Counted from the stretch's first letter, positions 36,571-46,211 are shown. The stretch: 64,000 nt of DNA from Radicibacter daui (GCA_030657355.1 CP131056.1:699001-763000), one strand, 5' to 3'. Notes: generated by a model from the letters alone, not told the origin. Program-made: numbers and translations.

Positions 36571-38667
36571 TTACGCCGTGCCGGGGGCAGTGCGGCGGGC
36601 ACGCAGCCAATGCTGGCCGATCACCACGGCGCAAAGCAGGAAGCCGATCTCGTCGGTCGCCGGCAGGGCTGCTACCAGCAGCGCCGCAGCGGCGAACGCG
36701 CAAAGCCGCTCCCACCACGGCATCGGCCGGATGAGGAAGCCGATACCGGCCGCGCCCCAGAGCCCGATGGCGATCAGCGCCTTGAAGACGATATAGCCGA
36801 CAGCCACGGTGTAACCCATCTCGGCGGCCAGCGGCCCGCCATCCTGCAGCATCAGGGCCGGGGTATAGACGGCCATGAAGGGGATGACGAAACCGGCAAA
36901 GGCGACCCTCAGGGCTTCCATGCCGATCTTGAGCCCGCTTTCCTTGGCAATCGGTGCCGCCGCGAAGGCGGCAAGCGCCACCGGCGGCGTCAGGTCCGCC
37001 AGAATGCCGAAATAGAACACGAACATGTGGCTGACGATGAGCGGCACACCCAGCTGCAACAGTGCCGGCCCGGCAAGGGACGAGGTGATGATGTAGTTGG
37101 GAATGGTGGGGATGCCCATGCCCAGCACAAGGCAGGTCACCATTGTGAGCAGCAGCGAGGCGAGCAGATTGTGCTGCCCGATGCCGACGATGAACTGGCC
37201 GAAGGTGGTGGCCGCGCCGGTCAGCGTCATGGTGCCGATGATGATGCCGACGATGGCGCAGGCAAGCGCGATCGGCAGCGCGGTCTTGGAGCCGTCAGCC
37301 AGGCTGTCACGGCAGTCGGCAAGGGTCTGCCGGCCGCCCCGGCGCAGGGCGTTGACGAGGATCAGCGCCGCCACCAGCAGCAGGACGATCCCGACGCCAT
37401 AGCGCACGAAGCTGGCCGCGATGACGCCGATGGCGATCCAGAACAGGGCGCGCAGCAGCAGGGAGGGCACGCCTAGCAGGATGGAGCCGCCCAGGATCAG
37501 CACGGCGGTGAGCGCAAGGCCGATGGTGCCGGCAAAAAGCGGCGTGTAACCGGTAAAGAGCAGGTAGATCAGCACGGCGAGCGGCGCCAGCAGGTACCAG
37601 CTCTTGCGCAGCGCACGACCAGCCGAGGGCAGCTCTTCCTTCGGCAACCCGAGCAGCGAGCGCTTGCCGGCCTCCAGATGCACCATCCAGAAGGCGGAGA
37701 CGAAATAGAGCAGCGCCGGGATCAGCGCGGCCTTGACGATATCGGCATAAGGCACACCGAGCGTCTCCGCCATGATGAAGGCAACGGCGCCCATCACCGG
37801 CGGCATGATCTGCCCGCCCATGCTGGCCGTCGCCTCCACGCCGCCGGCAAAGGCGGCGCGATACCCGAAGCGCTTCATCAGCGGGATGGTGAACTGGCCG
37901 GTCGTCACCACATTGGCGACACCCGAGCCCGAGATGGTCGCCATCAGGGCAGAGGAGATGACCGCCACCTTGGCCGGTCCGCCGCGCGCATGGCCGACGA
38001 GGCCGAGCGAGATGTCGGTGAAAAGCTGGATCATCCCGGCGCGTTCCAGGAAGCTGCCGAAGAGGATGAAAAGGAAGATGTAGGTGGAGGAAACCAGTGT
38101 CGGGATGCCGTAGATGCCCTCGGTGCCGAACGCCATGTGGTCGATCACCTGCTCGAAGGCGTAACCGCGATGGTCAAGCGGCGCCGGCAGATACTGGCCG
38201 AGGAAGCAGTAGGCCAGGAAGACGCCGGAGATCACCGGCAGCGCCGCGCCCATGATGCGCCAGGCGGCGATGAACAGCAGCGCCAGCGATACGGCGCCGA
38301 TGGCCAGATCCATCGGGATCAGATCACCGGAGCGGAAGATGAGATCTTTATAGAATATCCATTGATAGGCGCCGACACCCATGCCGGCGATGCCCAGTGC
38401 CCAGCCGAGCCCTTTCATGACCGGGTTCTTCGCCGTCAGCGAGAAGGCCAGCGGCATCCCCAGCAGCAGAACGAAACCGACATGGATCGAGCGCACCACC
38501 TGGCTCGGCAGGATGGCGTAGGCGGCGGTGAAGAGCTGGAAGACGGAGAAAAGAACAGCAATCCAGAACAGCAGCCGGCCTTCAAGGCTGAGGCCGAAAC
38601 TCTGCGGCAGGTGATGGCCCGGAACTTCCTCTTCAGGGGCGGCTACCGGGGCGATTGTGTCGGTCAT
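36571..38667 (-). CDS. TRAP transporter fused permease (TAXI type, DctQM fusion)
   Basis: The inner-membrane secondary transporter component in which small (4-TM) and large (12-TM) TRAP subunits are fused, 698 residues with about 16-18 hydrophobic helices. Landmarks are the DctM-type GSGVANVVTTGQFTIPLM, MGGQIMPPVMGAVAFIM, LVLGMGIPTIPNYI and DLTPPVALAAFAAAPIA blocks. It would import organic anions using a cation gradient with the adjacent TAXI binding protein. The substrate is unknown; TAXI systems often carry glutamate or dicarboxylates. It lies 91 bp after the binding protein gene, with a hairpin between them. Confidence 0.93.
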   Translation of the reverse strand: MTDTIAPVAAPEEEVPGHHLPQSFGLSLEGRLLFWIAVLFSVFQLFTAAYAILPSQVVRSIHVGFVLLLGMPLAFSLTAKNPVMKGLGWALGIAGMGVGAYQWIFYKDLIFRSGDLIPMDLAIGAVSLALLFIAAWRIMGAALPVISGVFLAYCFLGQYLPAPLDHRGYAFEQVIDHMAFGTEGIYGIPTLVSSTYIFLFILFGSFLERAGMIQLFTDISLGLVGHARGGPAKVAVISSALMATISGSGVANVVTTGQFTIPLMKRFGYRAAFAGGVEATASMGGQIMPPVMGAVAFIMAETLGVPYADIVKAALIPALLYFVSAFWMVHLEAGKRSLLGLPKEELPSAGRALRKSWYLLAPLAVLIYLLFTGYTPLFAGTIGLALTAVLILGGSILLGVPSLLLRALFWIAIGVIAASFVRYGVGIVLLLVAALILVNALRRGGRQTLADCRDSLADGSKTALPIALACAIVGIIIGTMTLTGAATTFGQFIVGIGQHNLLASLLLTMVTCLVLGMGIPTIPNYIITSSLAGPALLQLGVPLIVSHMFVFYFGILADLTPPVALAAFAAAPIAKESGLKIGMEALRVAFAGFVIPFMAVYTPALMLQDGGPLAAEMGYTVAVGYIVFKALIAIGLWGAAGIGFLIRPMPWWERLCAFAAAALLVAALPATDEIGFLLCAVVIGQHWLRARRTAPGTA

Positions 38668-38701
38668 CGGGGGCGGGACCTCGGCTCGAAGGCGGCAGGA
38701 A

Positions 38702-38745
38702 AGGAAAACCGGCCGGGCTTCCCGGAAGGGGAGGCCCGGCCGGTT
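38702..38745 (-). terminator. Intra-operon terminator-like hairpin after the TAXI binding protein gene
   Basis: On the minus strand a 12-bp perfect stem AACCGGCCGGGC / GCCCGGCCGGTT is followed by TTCCTTTCC. It probably reduces read-through into the permease, keeping the binding protein in excess. Confidence 0.65.
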
Positions 38746-38758
38746 GTCAGCTCAAGGC

Positions 38759-39715
38759 TCAGAGCAGCCCCTTTTCCTTGTAGTAACGCTCGGCGCCCGG
38801 ATGCAGCGGCACCGGCATGCCGGAAAGTGCCTTCTTGATGTCGATGGCCGCGGCAGCCTTGTGGGCAGCCACCAGCTGGTCAAGATTTTCGAACAGCTGC
38901 TTGGTCATCTGGTAGGCCATGTCGTCGCTGACATCCGCCCGGGTGATGAGGAAGTTGACGACGGCAACAGTGCTCACATCGCCGTCCTGCCCGTCATAGG
39001 TGCCGCCGGGAATGGTGGCAGCGACATAGGGCGCGCCGATCTTGCCGGCCACATCTTCCGGCACCGCCACGACGGTGGTCGGCAGCGAGGTGGCAAGGTC
39101 ACGGATGGAGGCAACGCCGAGGCCGGCGGACTGCAGCGTGGCATCCAGCTGGCGGTTCTTGATCAGCTCGACCGATTCCGCAAACGGCAGATATTCCGTG
39201 CGGGAGAAGTCGTTGTAGCTCATGCCGGCGGCTTCAAGGATGGCACGGGCATTGAGCTCGGTGCCTGATTTCGGCGCGCCGACGGAAACGCTGTGGCCCT
39301 TGAGGTCGGCCAGCGACTTGATGCCGCTTTCCTTGGAGGCAACGATCTGGATGTAGTTGGGATAGATGCCGGCAATGCCGCGCAGCTTGTCGAGCTTCTG
39401 CTTGAAGCCGGCTTCCTCATTGCCTTCGGCAGCCAGCTTAACGCTGTCGCCGAGCGCAAAGGCGATCTCGCCGCGGCCCTGCTGCAAGAGGTTGAGGTTC
39501 TCGACCGAGGCCTTGGTGGCCTGCACCTGCGTGCGCACGCCCGGAATCTTGTCGGAGTAGACTTTGGCGAGCGCCACGCCGAGCGGGTAATAAACGCCGC
39601 TGGTACCGCCGGTCAGGACATTGATGAACTCGTCCGCGCGCGAGGCGGCGGGGGTTGCTGCCAGGGAAATCAGGGCAGCGGCGCCGGCAAGGCGGCGGAA
39701 TCTGGATCCAAACAT
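38759..39715 (-). CDS. TAXI-family TRAP transporter solute-binding protein
   Basis: A periplasmic substrate-binding protein of 318 residues with a Sec signal peptide cleaved near ASRADEF. The TAXI fold signature is visible: LTGGTSGVYYPLGVALAKVY, RGEIAFALGDS, LADLKGHSVSVGAPKSGTE and AGLGVASIRDLA. It captures the ligand for the fused TRAP permease encoded downstream on the same strand and is followed by DUF1850, the standard TAXI operon order. The ligand is not predictable. A strong terminator separates it from the upstream sugar operon. Confidence 0.94.
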   Translation of the reverse strand: MFGSRFRRLAGAAALISLAATPAASRADEFINVLTGGTSGVYYPLGVALAKVYSDKIPGVRTQVQATKASVENLNLLQQGRGEIAFALGDSVKLAAEGNEEAGFKQKLDKLRGIAGIYPNYIQIVASKESGIKSLADLKGHSVSVGAPKSGTELNARAILEAAGMSYNDFSRTEYLPFAESVELIKNRQLDATLQSAGLGVASIRDLATSLPTTVVAVPEDVAGKIGAPYVAATIPGGTYDGQDGDVSTVAVVNFLITRADVSDDMAYQMTKQLFENLDQLVAAHKAAAAIDIKKALSGMPVPLHPGAERYYKEKGLL

Positions 39716-39783
39716 GTATGCGTCTCCCGTTTTGTCGTAATTTTTATGGGATCCATTTATGCCGCTGTGGCGCCGGCAGGCAA

Positions 39784-39826
39784 CAAAAAGGGCGCCCGGA
39801 TGTCTCCGGGCGCCCTTTTTGTTCTT
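39784..39826. terminator. Strong terminator of the sugar ABC operon
   Basis: The 16-bp perfect stem beginning AAAAAGGGCGCCCGGA has a 4-nt loop and T/A tracts on both strands. It follows the D-lyxose isomerase gene and insulates the TAXI-TRAP operon. Confidence 0.9.
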
Positions 39827-39838
39827 TGGCCTCAGGCC

Positions 39839-40522
39839 TCAGGCGAGTTTTGCGTAATCGCCGACCAGCAGGCGATAGGCCGCCTCGTCTTCCTCGATGG
39901 AGGGGAAACGGCCGACCTTGTCGCGGAAATAATTGTCCGTCAGGTCGTTGTTGACGGTGGAAACCTCGCCGATCAGCACGTCCGCCTTCTCGCCCCAGAA
40001 GGCGTGATAGACGCCCGGCAGCAGCGTTACGCTCTCGCCGGGGCCGAGGGCGATCTTGCCGCCGGCCTTCACCGTGCGGGCAATGCCGTCGCAATAGACG
40101 GTCACGTCCTTGTCCGGATCGGTGCCGCCGTCGGGTGTGGACTGGAATAGCTCGATCACCAGCTGGCCGCCGCCGCGGTTGATGATGTCTTCCGCTTTCA
40201 CCTTGTGGAAGTGCATGGGCGAGAGCTGGTCCTTGCGCGAGATCATGATCTTCTCGGCGTAGAGCATGCCCATGCCCTTGGCGAGATCCGCCTCGTTGCC
40301 GTTGCGCACGGTAAAGAGGAAAAGCCCCACCTCGTCGAACTTGCCGAGGCCGTAGTCGGTAATGTCCCAGCCGAGCGAGGCCTTGCGGATCGCTTCCGTC
40401 TCGCCATAACGCTGGCGCCAGGTCTCGGGCGTCCAGTCGGCAAAGGGCGGCATGATGTAGCCGAAGGAATTGATGAAGGAGGCCGCCTTGCGGAGGATCT
40501 CGTTGATTTCGGAGCGTTGCAT
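39839..40522 (-). CDS. D-lyxose/D-mannose family sugar isomerase
   Basis: A cupin-type ketol isomerase of 227 residues. It shows MHFHKVKAEDIINRGGGQL (metal-binding His residues followed by Glu), the GESVTLLPGVYHAFW second cupin motif with another His, and the D-lyxose isomerase N-terminus RSEINEILRKAASFINSFGY. Characterised relatives interconvert D-lyxose/D-xylulose and D-mannose/D-fructose with Mn2+. As the last gene of the CUT1 operon it probably converts the imported sugar to a ketose. ATG 40522 has a GGAA site. It is separated by 37 bp from the ATPase gene. Confidence 0.9.
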   Translation of the reverse strand: MQRSEINEILRKAASFINSFGYIMPPFADWTPETWRQRYGETEAIRKASLGWDITDYGLGKFDEVGLFLFTVRNGNEADLAKGMGMLYAEKIMISRKDQLSPMHFHKVKAEDIINRGGGQLVIELFQSTPDGGTDPDKDVTVYCDGIARTVKAGGKIALGPGESVTLLPGVYHAFWGEKADVLIGEVSTVNNDLTDNYFRDKVGRFPSIEEDEAAYRLLVGDYAKLA

Positions 40523-40559
40523 TTTCCGGGGTTCCGGGAAGAGGTTTCGAAAGACGGTC

Positions 40560-41672
40560 TTAGTGCAGGCGGGTGCCCTTGTCGGGGTCGAACAGCACGA
40601 CGCCGGCGGTGTTGACGGCAAGGCGCAGCATCTCGCCGCTGCGGGCGCTGGCCTCCGCGGCAAGGCGGCCGATGACTTCCTTGCCACCCAGATGGGTGAC
40701 CATGAAGGTGTCGGCGCCGGCCGGCTCCACCACATCCACCATCACATCGCAGAAGCGCACGCTCGGCCCGTAGCTCTGGGCGTCAGTAAACTCGGTGATG
40801 TTTTCCGGGCGGATGCCGAGGATAATTTCCTTGTCCTTCCAGCTGGCAAGCTTGCCGGCCGGAATATCAAGCTCCAGCGCGATCTCGCCTTCCCGGCGCT
40901 TGAGGCCCAGCACCGGCTTGTCGCCGGCAAAACCGACACGCGCCCTGACCAGGTTCATCGCCGGCGAGCCCATGAAATCGGCCACGAAGGTGTTGACCGG
41001 GTCGCGGTAGATTTCCTGCGGTGTGCCCACCTGTTGCAGCACGCCGTCCTTGAGTACGGCGATCTTGGTGGCGAGCGTCATCGCCTCGATCTGGTCGTGC
41101 GTCACATAAACCATCGTGCGTCCCAGCGACTGGTGCAGGCGCTTGATCTCGGTGCGCATCTCGACACGCAACTTGGCGTCGAGGTTGGAAAGCGGCTCGT
41201 CGAAGAGGAAGACCTGCGGCTTGCGCACCAGCGCCCGGCCCATGGCCACACGCTGGCGCTGGCCGCCGGAGAGCTGGCCCGGCCGGCGGTCGAGCAGATG
41301 GTCGATCTGCAGCATCTTCGCCACGTCGGCGATGGCCTGGTCGCGCTCGGCCCTGGGCACCTTGCGCATTTCCATGCCGAAACCGATGTTCTCGCGCACA
41401 TTCATGTTCGGGTAGAGCGCATAGCTCTGGAACACCATGGCAATGTCGCGTTCGGACGGGTGTACCCCGTTCATGCTCTTGCCGTTGATGCGCAGATCGC
41501 CGCCGGTGATCTCCTCAAGGCCCGCGATGGTGTTGAGCAGGGTGGACTTGCCGCAGCCGGACGGGCCGACAAGCACCAGAAAGCCGCCTTCCTCCACCTC
41601 GAGCGAGATGTTCTTCAGCACCTCGACGCTGCCGTAACGCTTTTGCAGTTTGTCGATTTCGAGAAAAGCCAT
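40560..41672 (-). CDS. ugpC: CUT1 sugar ABC transporter ATPase (UgpC/MsmK type)
   Basis: The nucleotide-binding subunit of a carbohydrate importer, 370 residues. It has Walker A GPSGCGKST, Q-loop MVFQSYALYPNM, signature LSGGQRQRVAMGRAL, Walker B VFLFDEPLSNLDA and H-loop VYVTHDQ, plus a C-terminal TOBE/MalK-like regulatory domain. The symbol is the generic family name; ATPases of this type often energise several CUT1 importers. It lies 4 bp after the MalG-type permease stop and is co-transcribed with the permeases. Confidence 0.95.
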   Translation of the reverse strand: MAFLEIDKLQKRYGSVEVLKNISLEVEEGGFLVLVGPSGCGKSTLLNTIAGLEEITGGDLRINGKSMNGVHPSERDIAMVFQSYALYPNMNVRENIGFGMEMRKVPRAERDQAIADVAKMLQIDHLLDRRPGQLSGGQRQRVAMGRALVRKPQVFLFDEPLSNLDAKLRVEMRTEIKRLHQSLGRTMVYVTHDQIEAMTLATKIAVLKDGVLQQVGTPQEIYRDPVNTFVADFMGSPAMNLVRARVGFAGDKPVLGLKRREGEIALELDIPAGKLASWKDKEIILGIRPENITEFTDAQSYGPSVRFCDVMVDVVEPAGADTFMVTHLGGKEVIGRLAAEASARSGEMLRLAVNTAGVVLFDPDKGTRLH

Positions 41673-41676
41673 GGGT

Positions 41677-42558
41677 TTACCCTTTGACGGCGCCCGCCAT
41701 CAGGCCGCGCACGAAGTAGCGGCCCGACACGATGTAGACGATGAGAGTGGGAAGCGCGGCGAGGATCGCACCGGCGAAGTGCACATTATATTCCTTCACG
41801 CCGGTGGAGCTGCTCACCAGATTGTTGAGCGCCACGGTCATGGGCAGGCTGGAGAAGTCTGCGAACGAGGCGCCGAACAGGAAGTCGTTCCAGATATTGG
41901 TGAACTGCCAGATCACCGTTACCACGATGATCGGCCCGGAGGAGGGCAGCAGGATGCGGGTAAAGATGCGGAAGAACCGCGCCCCGTCCATCGTCGCCGC
42001 CCGGATCAGCTCCGTCGGGAACGCTTCATAATAATTGCGGAAGAAGAGCGTGGTGAAGCCGAGGCCATAGACCACATGCACCAGCACAAGGCCGCTGGTG
42101 GTGCCCGCCAGATGCAGGAGCCCGAGGATGCGCGCCATGGGAATGAGCACGATCTGGAACGGGATGAAGCAGGCAAACAGCATGAGGCCGAAGATGATCC
42201 GGTCACCCTTGAAGCGCCATTTGGTCAGCACATAACCATTGAGCGCGCCAAGCGTGGTGGAGATGGTGACGGCCGGCACCACCATCAGGAAGGAATTGAT
42301 GAAATAGGGCTTGAGACCGGTGGGCTGCACGCCGATCTGCGCGGTGCTCCACGCCTTGGTCCACGGCTCCAGCGTGAAAACCTGCGGCAGCGCCAGCATG
42401 TTGCCCTGCCGGATTTCCTCCAGCGGCTTCACCGAATTGACCAGCATGACGAAGAGCGGCAGCAGGTAATAGACGGCAAAGACCAGCAGCACGGAATACA
42501 GCGCTGCGCGCAGCAGGCGGCTGGTTGAGAAGGCGTTGTTCTGGCTCTGGAAGCTCAT
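41677..42558 (-). CDS. CUT1 sugar ABC permease (MalG/GtsC type)
   Basis: An inner-membrane permease of 293 residues with six predicted helices. The cytoplasmic EAA loop that docks to the ATPase reads YEAFPTELIRAATMDGARFFRIFTRILLPSS with the conserved EAA-like and G residues. The start overlaps the preceding permease gene by 4 bp (ATGA-type coupling), a sign of equimolar synthesis. Together with the MalF-type partner it forms the translocation pore for the glucose/mannose-like sugar. Confidence 0.93.
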   Translation of the reverse strand: MSFQSQNNAFSTSRLLRAALYSVLLVFAVYYLLPLFVMLVNSVKPLEEIRQGNMLALPQVFTLEPWTKAWSTAQIGVQPTGLKPYFINSFLMVVPAVTISTTLGALNGYVLTKWRFKGDRIIFGLMLFACFIPFQIVLIPMARILGLLHLAGTTSGLVLVHVVYGLGFTTLFFRNYYEAFPTELIRAATMDGARFFRIFTRILLPSSGPIIVVTVIWQFTNIWNDFLFGASFADFSSLPMTVALNNLVSSSTGVKEYNVHFAGAILAALPTLIVYIVSGRYFVRGLMAGAVKG

Positions 42559-43472
42559 TGCTTGCGCTCCCTGAGTTCGCCGTAGAGATAGGGCACGATG
42601 ATCGAGGCGATCATGATCAGCATGATGACGGCGGACGAGGCGCCGACGCCCATCTCGTTACGGGTGAAGGTGTAGGAATACATGAAGGTCGCCGGCAGTT
42701 CGGTGGACCGGCCCGGTCCGCCATTGGTCAGGGCGACGACGAGGTCGTAGGCCTTGATGGCAAGGTGCGCCAGCACGACGAAGGCGGACATGAAGGCCGG
42801 ACGCAGGATGGGGATGATGATGCGGCGATAGGTGTTCCACATCGAGGCGCCGTCGATCTGGGCGGCCTTGAGGATCTCGTTATCCACCCCGCGCAGGCCG
42901 GCCAGGAACATCGCCATCACGAAACCGGAGGATTGCCACACCGCGGCGATGACCACGGTATAGATGGCCATCTTGGTGTCCTTGATCCAGGTGAAGGAAA
43001 AACTCTCCCAGCCCCAGACATGCAGCGTGTGCTCAAGGCCGATGCCGGGGTCGAGGAACCATTTCCACGCCGTGCCGGTCACGATGAAGCTGAGCGCCAT
43101 CGGGTAGAGATAGATCGGGCGCAGGAAGCCTTCGATGCGGATCTTCTGGTCCAGCATGATGGCGAGCGTCAGGCCCAGCACCGTGCAGATGACGATGTAG
43201 AGAATGCCGAAGATCGCGAGGTTGGCGAGGGCGATGTCCCACGAGCGCTGACCGAACAGCCGGTCATAATTGGCCAGCCCCACCAGATTGAAGCTCGGCA
43301 ACATCGTGCTGTCGGTAAAGGAGAGGTAACCGGTAAAGGCGATGAAGCCATAAACGAACAGCAGGATGACGGCAAAACTGGGGGCCAGGACCAGCCGGGG
43401 GAGCAGGGACTGCAGGCGTTCTTTCAACAGCAGGCCTCCGAAATGGGCGCCGGGGCGTGGCGGCGATTTCAT
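42555..43472 (-). CDS. CUT1 sugar ABC permease (MalF/GtsB type)
   Basis: An inner-membrane permease of 305 residues with six predicted helices and an EAA-type loop (DNEILKAAQIDGASMWNTYRRIIIPIL). It pairs with the MalG-type permease. The sequence is close in style to GtsB-like glucose/mannose importers. It lies 99 bp downstream of the binding protein gene, beyond a terminator-like hairpin, and overlaps the next gene by 4 bp. Confidence 0.93.
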   Translation of the reverse strand: MKSPPRPGAHFGGLLLKERLQSLLPRLVLAPSFAVILLFVYGFIAFTGYLSFTDSTMLPSFNLVGLANYDRLFGQRSWDIALANLAIFGILYIVICTVLGLTLAIMLDQKIRIEGFLRPIYLYPMALSFIVTGTAWKWFLDPGIGLEHTLHVWGWESFSFTWIKDTKMAIYTVVIAAVWQSSGFVMAMFLAGLRGVDNEILKAAQIDGASMWNTYRRIIIPILRPAFMSAFVVLAHLAIKAYDLVVALTNGGPGRSTELPATFMYSYTFTRNEMGVGASSAVIMLIMIASIIVPYLYGELRERKQ

Positions 43473-43508
43473 ACCGCAGTATGAGAGCGCAGCGGACGCT
43501 TGTCAGAG

Positions 43509-43552
43509 GTAAAAAAGGTGCCTGACCAGCCGGGAGGGTGATCAGGCACCTC
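43509..43552 (-). terminator. Intra-operon attenuating terminator after the sugar-binding protein gene
   Basis: The minus-strand stem AGGTGCCTGA / TCAGGCACCT is followed by TTTTTACC. A typical intrinsic terminator placed 20 bp after the binding-protein stop, likely giving more binding protein than permease. Confidence 0.8.
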
Positions 43553-43571
43553 ACGAGTTAAGGATCAGCTC

Positions 43572-44822
43572 TTACTTGGCGTCTTCGACGGCGCTGACCA
43601 GCTCCTTGACCGCGGTGGCGCTGTCATACTCGCCGTTGAAATGGGCGGTGATGACGTCATACATCGCGTTCTTGATGGAAGCCGGCTGGGCGTAGCCATG
43701 GGCCATGGAGCCGAGCAGGTGGTTGCTGGCAGCAGCTTCCGCGAGGTCCTTGATGCCCTTCTGGCCGCAGGCGTCGAACTTCTCGCCCGACACGTCGGTG
43801 CGTGCCGGCACCGAGCCCTTGACGGTGTTGAAGGCGACCTGGAATTCCGGCGATTCGATATCGCTGGCCAGCGTCATCTGCGGGGCGGTGCTGCCCTTGC
43901 CCTTGAACATCACGAACTGGTCGGCGTTGAAGGTCACGGTGCCCTGGGTGCCCGGGAAGCGGAAGCACATGAAATCATCGCCCGGCTTCTTGCCGGCGCC
44001 GAGGAATTCACCCTTGGCCCAGTCGCCCATGAACTGCACGCCGGCCTTGCCCTCGATCACCATGGCGGTGGCGAGGTTCCAGTCACGGCCGGAGAAGTTG
44101 TCGTCGACATAGGTGCGCAGCTTGGCCACGCGGTCGAACACCGTCTTCATGGTGTCGGAGCCGAGCGCGTCCTTGTCGAGGTCGATCATGGCCTTCTTGT
44201 AGAAGTCCGGACCGCCGGTGGAGAGCAGCACGGCTTCCCACAGGGTCGCTTCCTGCCACGGCTGGCCGCCCTGGGCGATCGGGGTGATGCCGGCGGCCTT
44301 CATCTTGTCGAGCGCGGCGATCAGGTCGTCCCAGGTTTCCGGCTGCTTCAGGCCCAGCTTGTCGAACACGGCCTTGTTCGCCCACACCCAGTTGGTGGAG
44401 TGCACATTGACCGGGGCGGCAATCCAGTGGCCGTCATATTTGGAGAAATTTTGCAGGGCGGCGGGGATAACCTTGCCCCAGCCTTCCTTGTTGGCGACTT
44501 CGTCGAGGCTGGTCAGCTGACCCTGCTTGGCCCAGTCGGTGATGTCGAAGCCAAGCAGCTGCACGGCGGTCGGCGGGTTGCCGGCGGTCACGCGTGCGCG
44601 CAGCACGGTCATGGCCTGTTCGCCGCCGCCGCCGGCGACCGGCATGTCTTCCCAGGTGATGCCCTGCTTTTCGAGCATCTGCTTCAGCACGTTGAGGGCC
44701 TTGGCCTCGCCGCCGGAGGTCCACCAGTGCAGGACCTCGATCTTTTCCGCAGCGAAGGCAGAGCTGGCCATAAGCGCAATAGCGGCAGCACCGCCAAGTG
44801 TCTTGGCAATCCGGAATGCCAT
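43572..44822 (-). CDS. CUT1 sugar-binding protein (GtsA-like, glucose/mannose type)
   Basis: A periplasmic binding protein of 416 residues with signal peptide [20 protein letters not shown] cleaved near [26 protein letters not shown] and the [19 protein letters not shown] region match glucose/mannose-type binding proteins. The start is fixed by the GGGAGGAAAT site just before ATG 44822; the frame is open much further upstream but without homology. First gene of the operon binding protein-MalF-MalG-ATPase-isomerase, divergent from a LacI regulator. Specificity for glucose, mannose or lyxose is inferred from the isomerase. Confidence 0.93.
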   Translation of the reverse strand: MAFRIAKTLGGAAAIALMASSAFAAEKIEVLHWWTSGGEAKALNVLKQMLEKQGITWEDMPVAGGGGEQAMTVLRARVTAGNPPTAVQLLGFDITDWAKQGQLTSLDEVANKEGWGKVIPAALQNFSKYDGHWIAAPVNVHSTNWVWANKAVFDKLGLKQPETWDDLIAALDKMKAAGITPIAQGGQPWQEATLWEAVLLSTGGPDFYKKAMIDLDKDALGSDTMKTVFDRVAKLRTYVDDNFSGRDWNLATAMVIEGKAGVQFMGDWAKGEFLGAGKKPGDDFMCFRFPGTQGTVTFNADQFVMFKGKGSTAPQMTLASDIESPEFQVAFNTVKGSVPARTDVSGEKFDACGQKGIKDLAEAAASNHLLGSMAHGYAQPASIKNAMYDVITAHFNGEYDSATAVKELVSAVEDAK

Positions 44823-44891
44823 TATTTCCTCCCAGGTTCCGTAACCGCGGCAGTGGTTCGCCCGAAGGTCTGTCCTGCCGCTTGGGCCAGA

Positions 44892-44905
44892 CTGTAACGT
44901 TGCAG
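44892..44905. promoter_or_regulatory. Candidate LacI-type operator
   Basis: CTGTAACGTTGCAG is a palindrome with central AACGTT (one mismatched pair), the half-site geometry of LacI/GalR operators with a central CG. It lies 70-83 bp upstream of the sugar-binding protein start in the divergent region. Confidence 0.5.
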
Positions 44906-45109
44906 ATTTCGCATTGTCAACCGGGCCCGCTTGGGGAACACTCCGGCCCATGCAGGAGGTGCGGCCCTGCCAAGCCGCTTCGGCGCTGGGCAAAACCCCT
45001 GCGGCAGAATAAGACCGGCCAGTAATCATGGCCGCGAACCGGCGGCGGGTTTTTGCCAGACAGGGCAAGGACATCGCCCCCGGTGCGGGAGGAAGAACCG
45101 GAAACCCAG

Positions 45110-46126
45110 ATGTCCGACCAGCCAGGTGCGGGCCGCAAGGCTGCACCAACACTCAAGACGATTGCCGAGCTTACCGGCCTTGGGGTGACCACGGTGTCGC
45201 GGGCCCTCAAGAACGGGCCCGAACTCAAGGGGGAAACGATCGCCCGTGTGCAGCGCGTGGCGGCGGAGATCGGTTATCGCCCCAACCGGGCGGGGGTGCG
45301 CCTGCGCACCGGCAAGACGCATGTCATCTCTTTCATCCTCAACCAGGCGGATGACATGAGCGACTATGCGCGCCGGCTGATCATGGGCATTTCCAGCGAG
45401 CTGAGCGGCACCGGGTACCACATGCTCGTCATCCCGCAGGACATGGCGGAGGATGAGGTGGCGCCGGTGCGCTATGTGCTGGAGAATGCCGCCAGCGACG
45501 GCATCATAATTACGCATACCGAGCCGCATGACCGCCGCGTGGCGCTGTTGCAGCAGCATGGCTTTCCCTTCGTCTCGTTCGGCCAGACGGAGGCGGGCGG
45601 GCACCCGTTCTTCGACTATGACAATGACGATTTTGCCTTCCGGGCGACGCAGGAGATGCTGCGGCGCGGGCGCAAGCGAATCGCCATCCTGCTGCCGCCG
45701 CGGCGCTACAGCTATAGCGGCCACCAGCTTGCCGGGTACATGCGGGCGCTCGGCCCGGCCGGTCTGGAGCCGATGCCGCTCGATGACCTGACGCTGTTTT
45801 CCGCCCCGCCGCTGATGCGCGACTATGCCCGCCGCATCGCCACCCTGCCGGAGCGGCCGGACGGCATCATCTGCGGTTCGGAAGGGCAGGCGATGGGGCT
45901 GATGCTGGGTTTGCAGCAGGCGGGCCTGCGGATCGGCGAGGATATCGACCTTGCCAGCAAGAAGACGACCCCGCTGCTCGATCTCGTGAATGCCCCGATG
46001 CTGCGCTATTTCGAGGATCTGGAATATGCAGGCCGCACGCTCGCCGGCATCATGCTGCGCCAGCTGGCCGGCGATGCGCACGAGCCGGAGGCGGTGCTCG
46101 TCCTCAATGACCGTGTGCCGGACTAG
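45110..46126 (+). CDS. LacI-family regulator of the sugar ABC operon
   Basis: A 338-residue repressor-type protein. The N-terminal helix-turn-helix ([20 protein letters not shown]) and hinge region ([15 protein letters not shown]) precede an effector-binding domain with [27 protein letters not shown] and [19 protein letters not shown] 45110 fits the family N-terminus, with GGAGGA about 13-15 nt upstream. Divergent from the sugar transporter operon, whose expression it most likely controls through the palindrome near 44892-44905. It ends at a terminator shared with the phosphatase gene. Confidence 0.92.
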   Translation: MSDQPGAGRKAAPTLKTIAELTGLGVTTVSRALKNGPELKGETIARVQRVAAEIGYRPNRAGVRLRTGKTHVISFILNQADDMSDYARRLIMGISSELSGTGYHMLVIPQDMAEDEVAPVRYVLENAASDGIIITHTEPHDRRVALLQQHGFPFVSFGQTEAGGHPFFDYDNDDFAFRATQEMLRRGRKRIAILLPPRRYSYSGHQLAGYMRALGPAGLEPMPLDDLTLFSAPPLMRDYARRIATLPERPDGIICGSEGQAMGLMLGLQQAGLRIGEDIDLASKKTTPLLDLVNAPMLRYFEDLEYAGRTLAGIMLRQLAGDAHEPEAVLVLNDRVPD

Positions 46127-46156
46127 GTCCCGGGGGTCTCTCCGCGCCCTGCCATG

Positions 46157-46186
46157 AAAAACGCCGCCCGAAGGGGCGGCGTTTTC
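46157..46186. terminator. Bidirectional terminator between LacI regulator and phosphatase
   Basis: The 12-bp perfect stem AAAACGCCGCCC / GGGCGGCGTTTT has a 4-nt loop. Convergent genes end on both sides. Confidence 0.87.
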
Positions 46187-46211
46187 CGTTTTGGGCAGAA
46201 GGTCGCGGTCC

